This document shows, piece after piece, positions 52,201 through 61,100 of a stretch of DNA of 64,000 nt (the first letter of the stretch is position 1; each line of letters starts with the position of its first letter). Both the position numbers and the translations under genes were made by a program. The stretch comes from Geomesophilobacter sediminis (lineage in GTDB: Bacteria; Desulfobacterota; Desulfuromonadia; Geobacterales; Geobacteraceae). Where the stretch lies: assembly GCF_016458275.1 (NCBI RefSeq), contig NZ_JAEMHM010000002.1:64001-128000 (forward strand), in the 5' to 3' direction. The notes below the pieces were generated by a model. The model searched no databases. It was not told the origin of the DNA and saw only the letters and a list, made by a program, of their open reading frames with translations.

Positions 52201-53457
52201 TTCCATCTCCCCGGCCAGGTAGAGGTATCCCGCCTCCCGGGCCTGGCGGGCCAGCCCGATCAGTTCCTCCCCCTTTTCCCGGGCGCGCGGCGACCCGCTC
52301 CAGTACAGCGCCATCGCCTGAAAGAGGGGCGCCAGCGGCAGCGTCGTGTTTTTGTGGGTGCAGAGGATTTCGATGATGTTTCGGGCCGTGCCTTCGCCGC
52401 TGATGTCCTGGATGGTCATCGCCAGAAGCTGGATCAGGTCTTCCAGGGGCCATTCCCGCCTGCCCTGGACGAAATCACAGTGCTGCCTGGCTTTGGCAGC
52501 CAGAGCGGGATCGCCGGTGGCGATAAGAGCCAGGATGAAACAGGGGCCGGCAAGGTTGGTGAAGAAGGTCCGGCGCTTCCCGGTTTCCTTCTTGATCAGG
52601 ACCAGCGCGTCTTCGAAAAGTGCCGCCGCTTCCTGGTACCTTCCTTGCCGCAACGCGACCAGGGCCAGCACGCTTCTGCCGGAGGAGTGGGGGAGGCCGT
52701 GGGCAAGCTGTTCCGCCTCATCCAAACGGTCCCGCAGCAAAAGTTCCAGCGCGTAGATCCCTTTCTCTTCCGCCGACACCGATCCCTGCTCGACCAGGTC
52801 AGTCAGTGCGGCGAAGGGCTCCTGGGCTTGAACCAGCCGGACGGCGGTGCCGGAGAAGAGTTCCTTCAGTGTGGTCGTGGCCAGCGGCACCGGCAGGGTC
52901 CGGAACCAGGCGGCGTCGAAAGGATCGGTGCAGATCTGCACGAACGGGTGGGGCTGCAATGGGGAAAGGGAGAACTGCTTGGTAAAGGCGTCGAGCAGTT
53001 GGAAGGCGTAGTCGGCATCGCGGCGATAGAAGGCGATCCTGAGATCGCGCAGGGCAAGCTTGCTGGAGCGGTAATAATTGCTCCCCCAGGTACTCGGGAT
53101 CTCGGTCTGGATAACCCGCGCCAGGTCGGCGAAATGGCCCTCGGCGGCCGAGGCGAAGGTAACATGGTGCATCATGGCTGGAGCGCAGGTGAATCCTTCG
53201 TAGGACACGATCACCAGCCGCAGGCGCTTCAGCCGATCCAGCGTTTCTTTTACCGCATCTTGCGTGTAGGCCTTGCCGTCAGCGTCGCGCATCCCGAACT
53301 TGCGAGTGCAGTTCAGGATCGACGTCTTGGAAATCGGGGCGTAGGCCACGGAAAGGAGCTGGAGCACGGCCCGGTCCGCCGGACGGAGATCGTTGTAGTT
53401 TCGAAGCAGCAGGGCGTGAGTATTTTCTACGGGAGATGCCGGCACGTGGTCCACCAA
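49273..53457 (-). CDS. SNF2-family helicase with long N-terminal region
   Basis: A 1394-residue Swi2/Snf2 ATPase. The last ~480 residues hold the two RecA-like lobes: [16 protein letters not shown] (Walker A), [10 protein letters not shown] (Walker B), [14 protein letters not shown], and [40 protein letters not shown]. The first ~900 residues are a TPR-like helical array followed by a beta-rich region ([16 protein letters not shown]) and have no recognised enzymatic domain. Such bacterial SNF2 proteins remodel nucleoprotein complexes, sometimes in recombination or phage defence. The start is uncertain: TTG at 53457 or GTG at 53454, with no strong ribosome site. It follows the DUF2721 gene directly. 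Confidence 0.82.
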   Translation of the reverse strand: [1394 protein letters not shown]

Positions 53458-53479
53458 ATATACAGAATCAGGTTGTTAT

Positions 53480-54007
53480 CTAGCTGGGCTTGTCGTCGTC
53501 GACCGTTATCTGGTCCTTCAGGTAATTGACCAGCCGCATCTGCCCCTCGATGAACTTGAGGTTGAAGCGGCTTTCGTAGAGGAGCAGGGCGCTCGCGGCG
53601 AAGAGGAAGAGTCCGCCGAAAAGGGCGATGCCGGTCGGGGCCCAACTGGTATCGGGGCCGCCGAAGGCGACGTTCATGGCAATGGCGATGCTGGAAGCGA
53701 TGAAAAGGGCGGTGGCGGTGTAGAGCGCGGAAAGGGCTCTTTGCAGCAGCCGCCCCCGGATGCCCTGGATCGCCATCAGCTCGGTGACGTGCTCCAGGCG
53801 TTCCCGCGGATGGGAAAGCCGTTTGGCCGCGATCCCCTCCACTTCTGCTTTAAGCGCGTTCACCCGGTCGAAGACCCGCCCCAGCCGGCCGGAGGTCGAG
53901 AAGATGAGCGTGCCTGAGGCGGAGATGAGGACCGCCGGGGTGATCATGGACGTGAGAACCTTGCTGCTGGAAAGCGCTTCGAGAATCTCCCGGTCGTGCA
54001 ACAGCAT
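53480..54007 (-). CDS. DUF2721 membrane protein
   Basis: A 175-residue protein of the DUF2721 family, with three membrane segments (SMITPAVLISASGTLIFST, ALYTATALFIASSIAIAM, GIALFGGLFLFAASALLLYE) and a basic cytosolic loop (RLGRVFDRVNALKAEVEGI). Function unknown. The ATG at 54007 is preferred because AAGGAG lies upstream; an in-frame ATG at 54028 has none. Confidence 0.85.
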   Translation of the reverse strand: MLLHDREILEALSSSKVLTSMITPAVLISASGTLIFSTSGRLGRVFDRVNALKAEVEGIAAKRLSHPRERLEHVTELMAIQGIRGRLLQRALSALYTATALFIASSIAIAMNVAFGGPDTSWAPTGIALFGGLFLFAASALLLYESRFNLKFIEGQMRLVNYLKDQITVDDDKPS

Positions 54008-54088
54008 GTGGAACTCCTTGGGTGCCATGAAAGAGTGAATGCAAGGTATTAAATCAAAACAGTAAAAGCAGGTGTTATATCAGCGGGG

Positions 54089-54973
54089 CTAATCCCGGTA
54101 GCGCCGGACCAGGTCCCCGTAGGCGTCGATGCGTCGGTCGCGCAGAAACGGCCAGATGCGGCGCACGTCTTCGCTGCGCTTGGGCTCCAGATCAGCGATC
54201 AGGAGCTCTTCGTTCTCCTGGCCCGCCTGTGCCAGGTACTCTCCCTGCGGCCCGGCGATGAAGCTCGATCCCCAGAACTGGATGCCCGCGCCGACCCCGC
54301 TGGGATCGGGCTCGAAGCCGACCCGGTTGACGGAGAGGACGGGAATCCCGTTGGCCACGGCGTGAGAGCGCTGGATGGTGATCCAGGCCTCGCGCTGGCG
54401 CTCCTTCTCGGCGTCTTCGTCGCGCGGGTCCCAGCCGATCGCAGTCGGGTAGATAAGGAGATCGGCCCCCGCCAGCGCCATCAGCCGCGCCGCCTCGGGA
54501 TACCACTGATCCCAGCAAACCAGGACACCGAGGGTTCCCACCGAGGTGCGGATCGGCTCGAAACCGAGATCCCCCGGGGTAAAGTAGAACTTCTCGTAGA
54601 AGCCGGGGTCGTCCGGGATATGCATCTTGCGGTACTTGCCGGCGATGCTGCCATCGCTGTCGAACACGACAGAGGTGTTGTGGTAGATCCCGGGAGCCCG
54701 GCGTTCGAAGAGCGAGGAGACGATGACGACCTTCAGCTCCGCAGCCAGGGCGCCCAGGAACTCGGTGCCGGGGCCCGGGATCGGCTCGGCGAGCTCGAAG
54801 CAGGAGGTGTCCTCGGTCTGGCAGAAGTAGCTGCCGGCGTGGAGCTCCTGCAGCACGACCAGTTTCGCCCCCTGGGCCGCCGCCTTGCGGATGCCCGCCG
54901 CACTCTCGTCCAGGTTCTCCTGGCGGGTCGGACGTACCTTCTGCTGTACCAGTGCCACTTTCAGCTTTTGCAT
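54089..54973 (-). CDS. aguB: N-carbamoylputrescine amidase
   Basis: Converts N-carbamoylputrescine to putrescine, CO2 and ammonia. The 294-residue nitrilase-fold enzyme has the catalytic triad E43 (LQELHAGSYF), K116 (YRKMHIPDD) and C153 (LVCWDQWYPEAA), and the CPA-type C-terminus DVRRIWPFLRDRRIDAYGDL. Its partner enzyme, agmatine deiminase, is encoded upstream. Ribosome site TCAGGAG. Confidence 0.93.
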   Translation of the reverse strand: MQKLKVALVQQKVRPTRQENLDESAAGIRKAAAQGAKLVVLQELHAGSYFCQTEDTSCFELAEPIPGPGTEFLGALAAELKVVIVSSLFERRAPGIYHNTSVVFDSDGSIAGKYRKMHIPDDPGFYEKFYFTPGDLGFEPIRTSVGTLGVLVCWDQWYPEAARLMALAGADLLIYPTAIGWDPRDEDAEKERQREAWITIQRSHAVANGIPVLSVNRVGFEPDPSGVGAGIQFWGSSFIAGPQGEYLAQAGQENEELLIADLEPKRSEDVRRIWPFLRDRRIDAYGDLVRRYRD

Positions 54974-55010
54974 CGAACTCTCCTGAATCTAGGTAACGAT
55001 GTGTTTTAAA

Positions 55011-55150
55011 GTCCCCCTTTGAAAAAGGGGGATTTAGGGGATTTGGTTTTTAGGCCCTTTTGAGAGTCGCATTCGCTGCTCTGGGCTTTGCGGACGGCAA
55101 AATCTCAAAAGCAAATCCCCCCAGCCCCCCTTTGTCAAAGGGGGGGGAGG
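55011..55150. repeat. Inverted pair of AAATCCCCC-type repeats between aguA and aguB
   Basis: CCCCCTTTGAAAAAGGGGGA (about 55013-55033) and CCCCCTTTGTCAAAGGGGGG (about 55128-55148), each a hairpin in itself, bracket about 110 bases. Confidence 0.7.
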
Positions 55151-55156
55151 TTGGCG

Positions 55157-56194
55157 CTACTTCAGTGTTCCCTTGGGGAGCTGCATGGTAACGCAATGCA
55201 GCGAGCCGTGCTGAAGGATCAACGGCAGGCAGTCCACCCCGACGATTTCCCGTCCCGGGAATGCCGTGCCGACTGCCTCGAGGGCGGCGGCATCGTTGGC
55301 ATCCTGGTAGGTGGGGACGAGCACCGCGCCGTTCACGATCAGGAAATTGGCGTAGGTCGCGGGGAGGCGATTGCCGTCTTCGTCCAACCGCGGAGCGGGC
55401 CAGGGAAGACCGACCATCCGGTACGGCTTTCCAGCGGCGGTCCGGAAGGCGGCGATTTCCAGCTCCATCGCCTTCAGGGCGTGGTAATGCTCGTCTTCGC
55501 GATCGTCGCAGGTCACGTAGGCGATGGTGTCCTCCGGGCAAAGGCGCGCCAGGGTGTCGACGTGCGAATCGGTGTCGTCGCCGGCCAGGTAGCCGTTGCT
55601 GAGCCAGAGAAAACGGTCGCTGCCGAAAAGGGCGTGCAGTTCCGCCTCCAGCTCCTCGCGGGTGAGGTGCGGGTTGCGGTTCTCGTTGAGGAGACACTCT
55701 TCGGTGGTGAGTATGGTTCCCGCCCCGTCGCTTTCGATGCTCCCTCCTTCGAGGATGAGCCCAACCGTCTGCAGCGGGACCCGGAACGCGGACAGCCCCT
55801 GCAGGCGTCGGTTGATCCGGTTGTCGAGGTCGGAGGCGAACTTGAGCCCCCATCCGTTGAACCCGAAATTGAGCAGGGTAGGGGCTTGGCCGTCGACCAC
55901 GGTGATCGGGCCGAAGTCGCGCGCCCAGGTGTCATTGGTGTCGATCTCGTAGATCCGCACCGTCTCCGGTACGTTTCCTTTTGCCGCCAGCATCTCCCGC
56001 ACCCGGTCCGGATCGGGGGCGGCAATGATCGCGGTTTCGAACCGGCTGATCTGGTGCACGATATCCACGAAGACCGGTTCGACCTGGTCGAGATACGGCT
56101 GCCAGTCGCTGTTTTCGTGAGGCCACGCCACGAGCACGCCGTCCTGCGGCTCCCACTCGGCCGGAAGTCTTCTCTTCACTTCGTTCTCCTGCAT
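55157..56194 (-). CDS. aguA: Agmatine deiminase
   Basis: Hydrolyses agmatine to N-carbamoylputrescine, the step before AguB. The 345-residue protein has the guanidino-group-modifying fold with the C-terminal catalytic Cys in GSLHCVTMQLP (C334). Other core residues sit in EWEPQDGVLVAWPHENSDW, NDTWARDFGPI (Asp/Asn) and SNGYLAGDDTDSHVDTLA. Two starts are possible: 56194 (AAGGA before it) and 56200; a GTG before RRLPAEWEP is a third. It precedes aguB in the minus-strand run, separated by the repeat pair. Confidence 0.9.
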   Translation of the reverse strand: MQENEVKRRLPAEWEPQDGVLVAWPHENSDWQPYLDQVEPVFVDIVHQISRFETAIIAAPDPDRVREMLAAKGNVPETVRIYEIDTNDTWARDFGPITVVDGQAPTLLNFGFNGWGLKFASDLDNRINRRLQGLSAFRVPLQTVGLILEGGSIESDGAGTILTTEECLLNENRNPHLTREELEAELHALFGSDRFLWLSNGYLAGDDTDSHVDTLARLCPEDTIAYVTCDDREDEHYHALKAMELEIAAFRTAAGKPYRMVGLPWPAPRLDEDGNRLPATYANFLIVNGAVLVPTYQDANDAAALEAVGTAFPGREIVGVDCLPLILQHGSLHCVTMQLPKGTLK

Positions 56195-56648
56195 CGCCAT
56201 CCTTGATAATCATGATGGGGCTCGCCCGCTCTGTCTGGAGGGGACATCCCATCTTCTTAAATGAGAAAGATTGGCATAACGAGACCTCTCAATGCAAGAG
56301 GAAAACGTCCCGTGGCAACCGGTCTCTGGTTGCCCAGGATGGTGCTTTCTTGTTGAATTGGCGCTTCTGTCACAGAGGGAGGCTCGGCTAACGAGTTTGA
56401 GAATCGGATTTTTCCGAAGGGATCCACGTGCTGGCTCAGGAAGAAGGTGCTAACAGGCGTCAACCCGGAGATGGTCTTTTATTCGCTCAATAAAAAAGAG
56501 GAGATGCATGCTTTTTTATTAAAGTTGATAAAGGGGGTGCCGATATGCTCATTGTGTAAGCAATGTGCATGTGGTAAAACTCATGTAGCTGCAGTTAGTT
56601 GATTTCGACCCGGTATCCGGCTAGTCCGACTGAGTGTAGGAGGCAACC

Positions 56649-56762
56649 ATGATTGACGAGGAATGGGCTGAAATCGCGGAACAGACCGATGAACTGGTGC
56701 GGATCCTGGAAAGATTCTTGATGGACTGCCGCAGTGGGATATCGCGCCAGAAGGACTCGTGA
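56649..56762 (+). CDS. Small ORF with strong ribosome site, hypothetical (37 residues)
   Basis: Reads MIDEEWAEIAEQTDELVRIL and ends in SRQKDS. The ATG is preceded by AGGAGG with 5-base spacing, a far better site than most genes here. The peptide is acidic and amphipathic-helical. It lies in the 820-base gap between aguA and nudC. It could be a small regulatory protein or the stump of a lost gene. Confidence 0.4.
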   Translation: MIDEEWAEIAEQTDELVRILERFLMDCRSGISRQKDS

Positions 56763-56851
56763 GGGCGTTTCTCCGCCGAACCTTCAGGTCAACCACATCC
56801 GCCCCCTGATGGGGACTGATTTCTGTCCTGTCGGTGCGACGACTGTTAATC

Positions 56852-56876
56852 TCGCCTGGAAAGGCGCTCCCACAAG
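56852..56876. repeat. REP palindrome, GC-type, degenerate
   Basis: CGCCTGGAAAGGCGCTCCCAC. It is a shortened match to the GC-type REP copies. Confidence 0.55.
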
Positions 56877-57016
56877 AGTGACCTGCGTCCGCGTCCTCAT
56901 CGCAGCGCCGACCCCCTAGCACCTGCCCCGTCCCCCGACCCCCGATTCGCAATTGATCCCGAAGTTTTTTCGTGATAGACCTCCTTCCACGGCGCATCTG
57001 CCGGAGGAGGCAAGTA

Positions 57017-57871
57017 ATGAAATATCCCGATACCATCAACCTTCCCTTCAATGCGGAAGCGCTCCGGGAACGGTTTACCCAGAAGAAGCCAGGGGAGATG
57101 GCCGATGACGGCGACCACGCGGCGTGGGTAATCCTTCAGGGCGATACCATCCTGCTCGACGACGGCGCGCTTCCCCAGGGCGCGCTTTTGCCGGGGATGA
57201 TCCCATCCCAAGGGCCGATGCTGTTCGGCCTGTGGGACGGTGCTCCGATTCGCGTCGTATCGCTGTCCCGCTCCGACGTGCCCCCACCCTCGCTGCAGGC
57301 GGTTCCCACCGTCGAACTTCCCGACGACCTGATGTCCCTGGCCGGGCTCGCCAAGCAGCTTCTGTATTGGGATCGGCTCTGTAACGTCTGCTCCCGGTGC
57401 GGCGGCAGCCTGGAGCGGATCGACCTTTCCTGGGGCAAACGCTGCACGAGCTGCTCCCACGAACACTACCCGCATATTCATCCTTGCGTGATCGTCCTGG
57501 TAAAGCGTGGCGACGAGATGCTCCTGGCGCGCAAGCCGGAATGGCCGAAAGGGCGCTACAGCCTGGTCGCCGGGTTCGTTGATTTCGGAGAGAGTCTGGA
57601 GGAGTGTGTCGTACGCGAGGTAGCAGAAGAGACCGGCATCAAGGTTCATAACATCCGCTACGTAGGGAGCCAGAACTGGCCCTTCCCGAGCCAGTTGATG
57701 GCCGGCTTTGTGGCCGACTACCTGGAAGGGGAGGTCCGGGTGGACCAGACCGAGCTCGAGGATGCCCGCTGGTTTCCCAAAGGCGTGATGCCGGATATGC
57801 TCCCGCCCAGGCGAAGCATTGCCCGGTGGATCATCGAGACCTATGGGAATGATGGAGAGGACCAGCGGTAA
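57017..57871 (+). CDS. nudC: NAD+/NADH diphosphatase (NudC-like Nudix hydrolase)
   Basis: A 284-residue Nudix enzyme that cleaves NAD(H) to NMN(H) and AMP and decaps NAD-capped RNA in known members. It has a zinc ribbon (CNVCSRCGG and CTSCSHEHYP), the Nudix box GFVDFGESLEECVVREVAEETGI, and the NudC motif SQNWPFPSQLM. The ATG at 57017 follows GGAGGAGG; an earlier start at 56972 lacks a ribosome site. A perfect palindrome lies about 70 bases downstream. Confidence 0.92.
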   Translation: MKYPDTINLPFNAEALRERFTQKKPGEMADDGDHAAWVILQGDTILLDDGALPQGALLPGMIPSQGPMLFGLWDGAPIRVVSLSRSDVPPPSLQAVPTVELPDDLMSLAGLAKQLLYWDRLCNVCSRCGGSLERIDLSWGKRCTSCSHEHYPHIHPCVIVLVKRGDEMLLARKPEWPKGRYSLVAGFVDFGESLEECVVREVAEETGIKVHNIRYVGSQNWPFPSQLMAGFVADYLEGEVRVDQTELEDARWFPKGVMPDMLPPRRSIARWIIETYGNDGEDQR

Positions 57872-57942
57872 CGTCCTTCGGTGAACCGTGGTCAGGATCG
57901 GTGGTTGATGAGCCCGCAGTCTCGGGTTTTTCAATACATATA

Positions 57943-57962
57943 GGGCGCAGCATGCTGCGCCC
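57943..57962. repeat. Palindromic repeat GGGCGCAGCATGCTGCGCCC
   Basis: A perfect 20-base palindrome followed by a T-rich stretch, downstream of nudC. A near copy (GGGCGCAACATGCTGCGCCC) lies inside the coding sequence of the 924-residue WPF-repeat gene (48034-48053). It may act as a terminator for nudC. Confidence 0.6.
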
Positions 57963-58158
57963 TCTTTCGTTCTCGGTCTTGGTAAAAGGCAAATTCCCCC
58001 GACACCCTTCGCAAAGGGGGGAGCTGAAAGGCTTCCCCCACCCCCAGTCCCAGCCCCAACCCCTCATCCTGTCTTTTCTTTGTATCTTGTAATACTTAGC
58101 GCTTTCTGCTAACATACGCCGTTCGTTCAGCGTACAGCGCCCGCGGGGGGGCGACCGG

Positions 58159-61100
58159 ATGGAATCCAAGAGAAATGCCCTGGTGCGGCATGTAGCCGAG
58201 ATGCCCGCAGCAGCCATATATGCCCTTGCCGACAAGGGGCACCTCTTCCGAGGGTTCGAGCTGCTCAAGCGCTGCCCCGTCTCCGGTGTTGTCTGGAGCG
58301 AAGACGGCGCCACGCTCCGGATGGAACTCCATGCCGAAGAGGTGATCCAGGTAGCGTTCACTTTGCAGTTGGGGGAGCTTTCCCCTTCCTGCGAATGCGG
58401 CGTCTGGAGCCCCAGCGGCTATTGCCCCCACGTCGTCGCCTCGCTGGCAACGCTGAAGAAAGCCGTCTCCCCCGCATCATTTCCCATGCTGCACCTGCCG
58501 CAGCCCTACTTGGACCTGATCCGCAGCCATCTTCCCATCGTTTCCGAATCCCGAGCCCCCGGTGAAGAAGAGTTTTCCCTTCTGGTCGAGCCGGTCGGTG
58601 ACGATCTCAGGCTCCAAGTCCGGCGCGGTAGCGACCCGGCTGCCCTTTTCGACCCCACGCTCCCCATGACGATGCGGGAGTTCCTTCGTTCCATGGTGCT
58701 CCCCGCCTTTCAGCAGAAGGTGATCGAGGAGTTCCGCGCCCGTTTCCGCCGGCGCTATCCGGTAGTATTTGCCGGGCCTGACGGAGAAATCCCGCTCACC
58801 CTCGATACCGACCGGACCCGCTCCACCCGCCTTTTGCTCGACAGCACCGCCGGGCGGCTTACCGGTACCCGAACTCTCGAAGACGGCACGCCGCTCGGGG
58901 AGACTTCCATCGCCTCCGAGCAGTACCATTTCGATACCAAGGCGGGCCGGATCGAACGGATCGAGGATCCCGCCGGACTCAGGTTCTATCGCCGCCTCAC
59001 CGCTGTGCTGGCAGCGCTTCCCGATTCCGATTTCCGGGAAGATCGCCAGGGATTTTCGGTTTCCCTCACCGGCTTCAACAAGATGCAGCTTTCGCTCAGC
59101 ACCGCCGAGCTGGACCAGTTTCTGCGTCACACCCAGCTGACCCGGCAGGGGGAGCCGGCGCCGCTGCGCCAGCTCCAGCCCGACTATCGCCTGAACCTCA
59201 CCGAGAGTGCCAACCGCTTCGTCCTGGTCGCTGAGGGGCAAGTCGAAGGGATGACCTTCCCGCTTTCCCACGAGGCCTTCTGGTTTTTCCCCGCCGCCGG
59301 CCGGGCCCGGTTCCCGCAGCCCTTGCGCGCTAAGAAACGGGTCATCACGTTGCTGGATGCCTGTTTCGCCTCCCTGACCTGCCGGACCCGCACCGACCGC
59401 GATCGGGTGATCCGTAATGCGCTGAGCGGTGCCGATTTCAGCAAGCGCGGCGTCAAATCGGAAGCGCGCCGGCTGATCGCCGGATTCTGGCAGGCGGTGA
59501 CCGAACGGCAGACTCTCCTGCAGCTGGGTGATGCCGGATGGCTGGCCGTGGAGTTCGATGCCGGCCTCCAGGCGCGGCTGCTCGAAATCCCGTACCGGCT
59601 CTTCGGCGCTGAGCTGTTTGCGGAAGCCTCCGCGCCGGGAGAGATGTCGGTGGACCGCGCTTCCCTGCTGCAAAGTCTTCCCGCGCTGCGGACCGCCTGT
59701 GAGCGCGCCGGTTTCACCCTCACCATGGACGGACGCCCCCTGGAGGCGGTCAGCTGGAGCTTCACCCTCGATGCGACCCGGTCGACCATCGACTGGTTCG
59801 AACTGCGCCCCGAGATCCGGTTCCAAGGGGAACTGGTGGACGAGCAGGAATTCCTCGATGCCGTGCGCGGCGGGGGGCTTTTCCGGAAAAACGGCTCCAT
59901 CGTGATCTTGGACGAGGAGAGCAGCCGCAACCTCTCCTTCCTGGCGGCGCACGGCAAAAAGGAAGTGGTGCGGGTGCCGCGCCTGCAGATCCTGGACTGG
60001 ATTGTCCTCAGGCGCAACGGGGTCCGGATCCTCCTCTCCCCGGAGGACGAACAGATCATCGACAGCCTGGTCAATTTCGAGCGGATCCCGCAGCTCGCAC
60101 CGCCGTCCGGGCTGCAGGCGACCCTGCGCAAATACCAGGTCGAGGGGTATTCCTGGCTCGGTTTTCTGTACGAGCACCGCTTCGGCGCCTGCCTGGCCGA
60201 CGATATGGGCCTGGGCAAGACGATTCAGGCCATCGCCCTGCTGGCCGGGCTCCTGGAGGGGGGGATCAAGGCGGCGGAGGTGGCCGGGCCGCACCTGGTC
60301 GTGGTGCCGCCGAGCCTGATTTTCAACTGGGAGAGCGAGATCGCGCGGTTTTATCCCCGGCTCAACGTCATGGTCTACCGCGGCACCGGACGGCGCGCCG
60401 ATTTCGAGGGGGTCGACGTTGTCCTCACCAGCTATGGGGTGGTGCAACGGGATATCGAGGAGCTGGGCCAGATCCCGTTTCACGTTATCGTCTTCGACGA
60501 GGCGCAATCGATCAAGAACATTCACGCCGAGACCACCGGGGCGGTGCGGCGGCTCAAGGGGCGCTTCAAGCTCGCCCTGACCGGGACGCCGGTGGAGAAC
60601 CACTTGGGCGAATACTACTCGGTGATGGACCTTGCGCTTCCGGGGCTGCTCGGTCCCTACGAGCCGTTCCGCAAGCAGATGGGGCGCGACGACCCGCAGT
60701 TTTTGGATACCCTGATCCGGCGCACCCGCCCCTTCATCCTCAGACGCTCCAAGGACATGATTGCCTCGGAGCTCCCGCCCAAGGTGGAGACCGATATCTA
60801 CCTGGAGATGAGCCCGCGCCAGAAGGCACTCTACGTGAGAACCGTGGCCCAGGTGAAGGAAACCGTCGCCCAGGCTTACAGCTCCAACTCCGCAGGGCAG
60901 GCACGGATCATCGCGCTGACGGCGATCTTGAAACTGCGCCAGATCTGCCTGTCCACCAATCTGCTGATCCCGGACATGCGTGACGCCTCGCCCAAGATCG
61001 AGTTTTTGATCGAGCAGGTGCGGGAACTCTTCGAGGAAGGGCACAGCGTCCTGGTCTTCTCCCAGTTCACCTCCTTTCTGGACGTGGTCCAGGAGGCGTT

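Noticed and set aside
56203-56391. A 62-codon plus-strand frame downstream of the agmatine deiminase start
   Set aside because: No ribosome site of note and no recognisable similarity; likely random.
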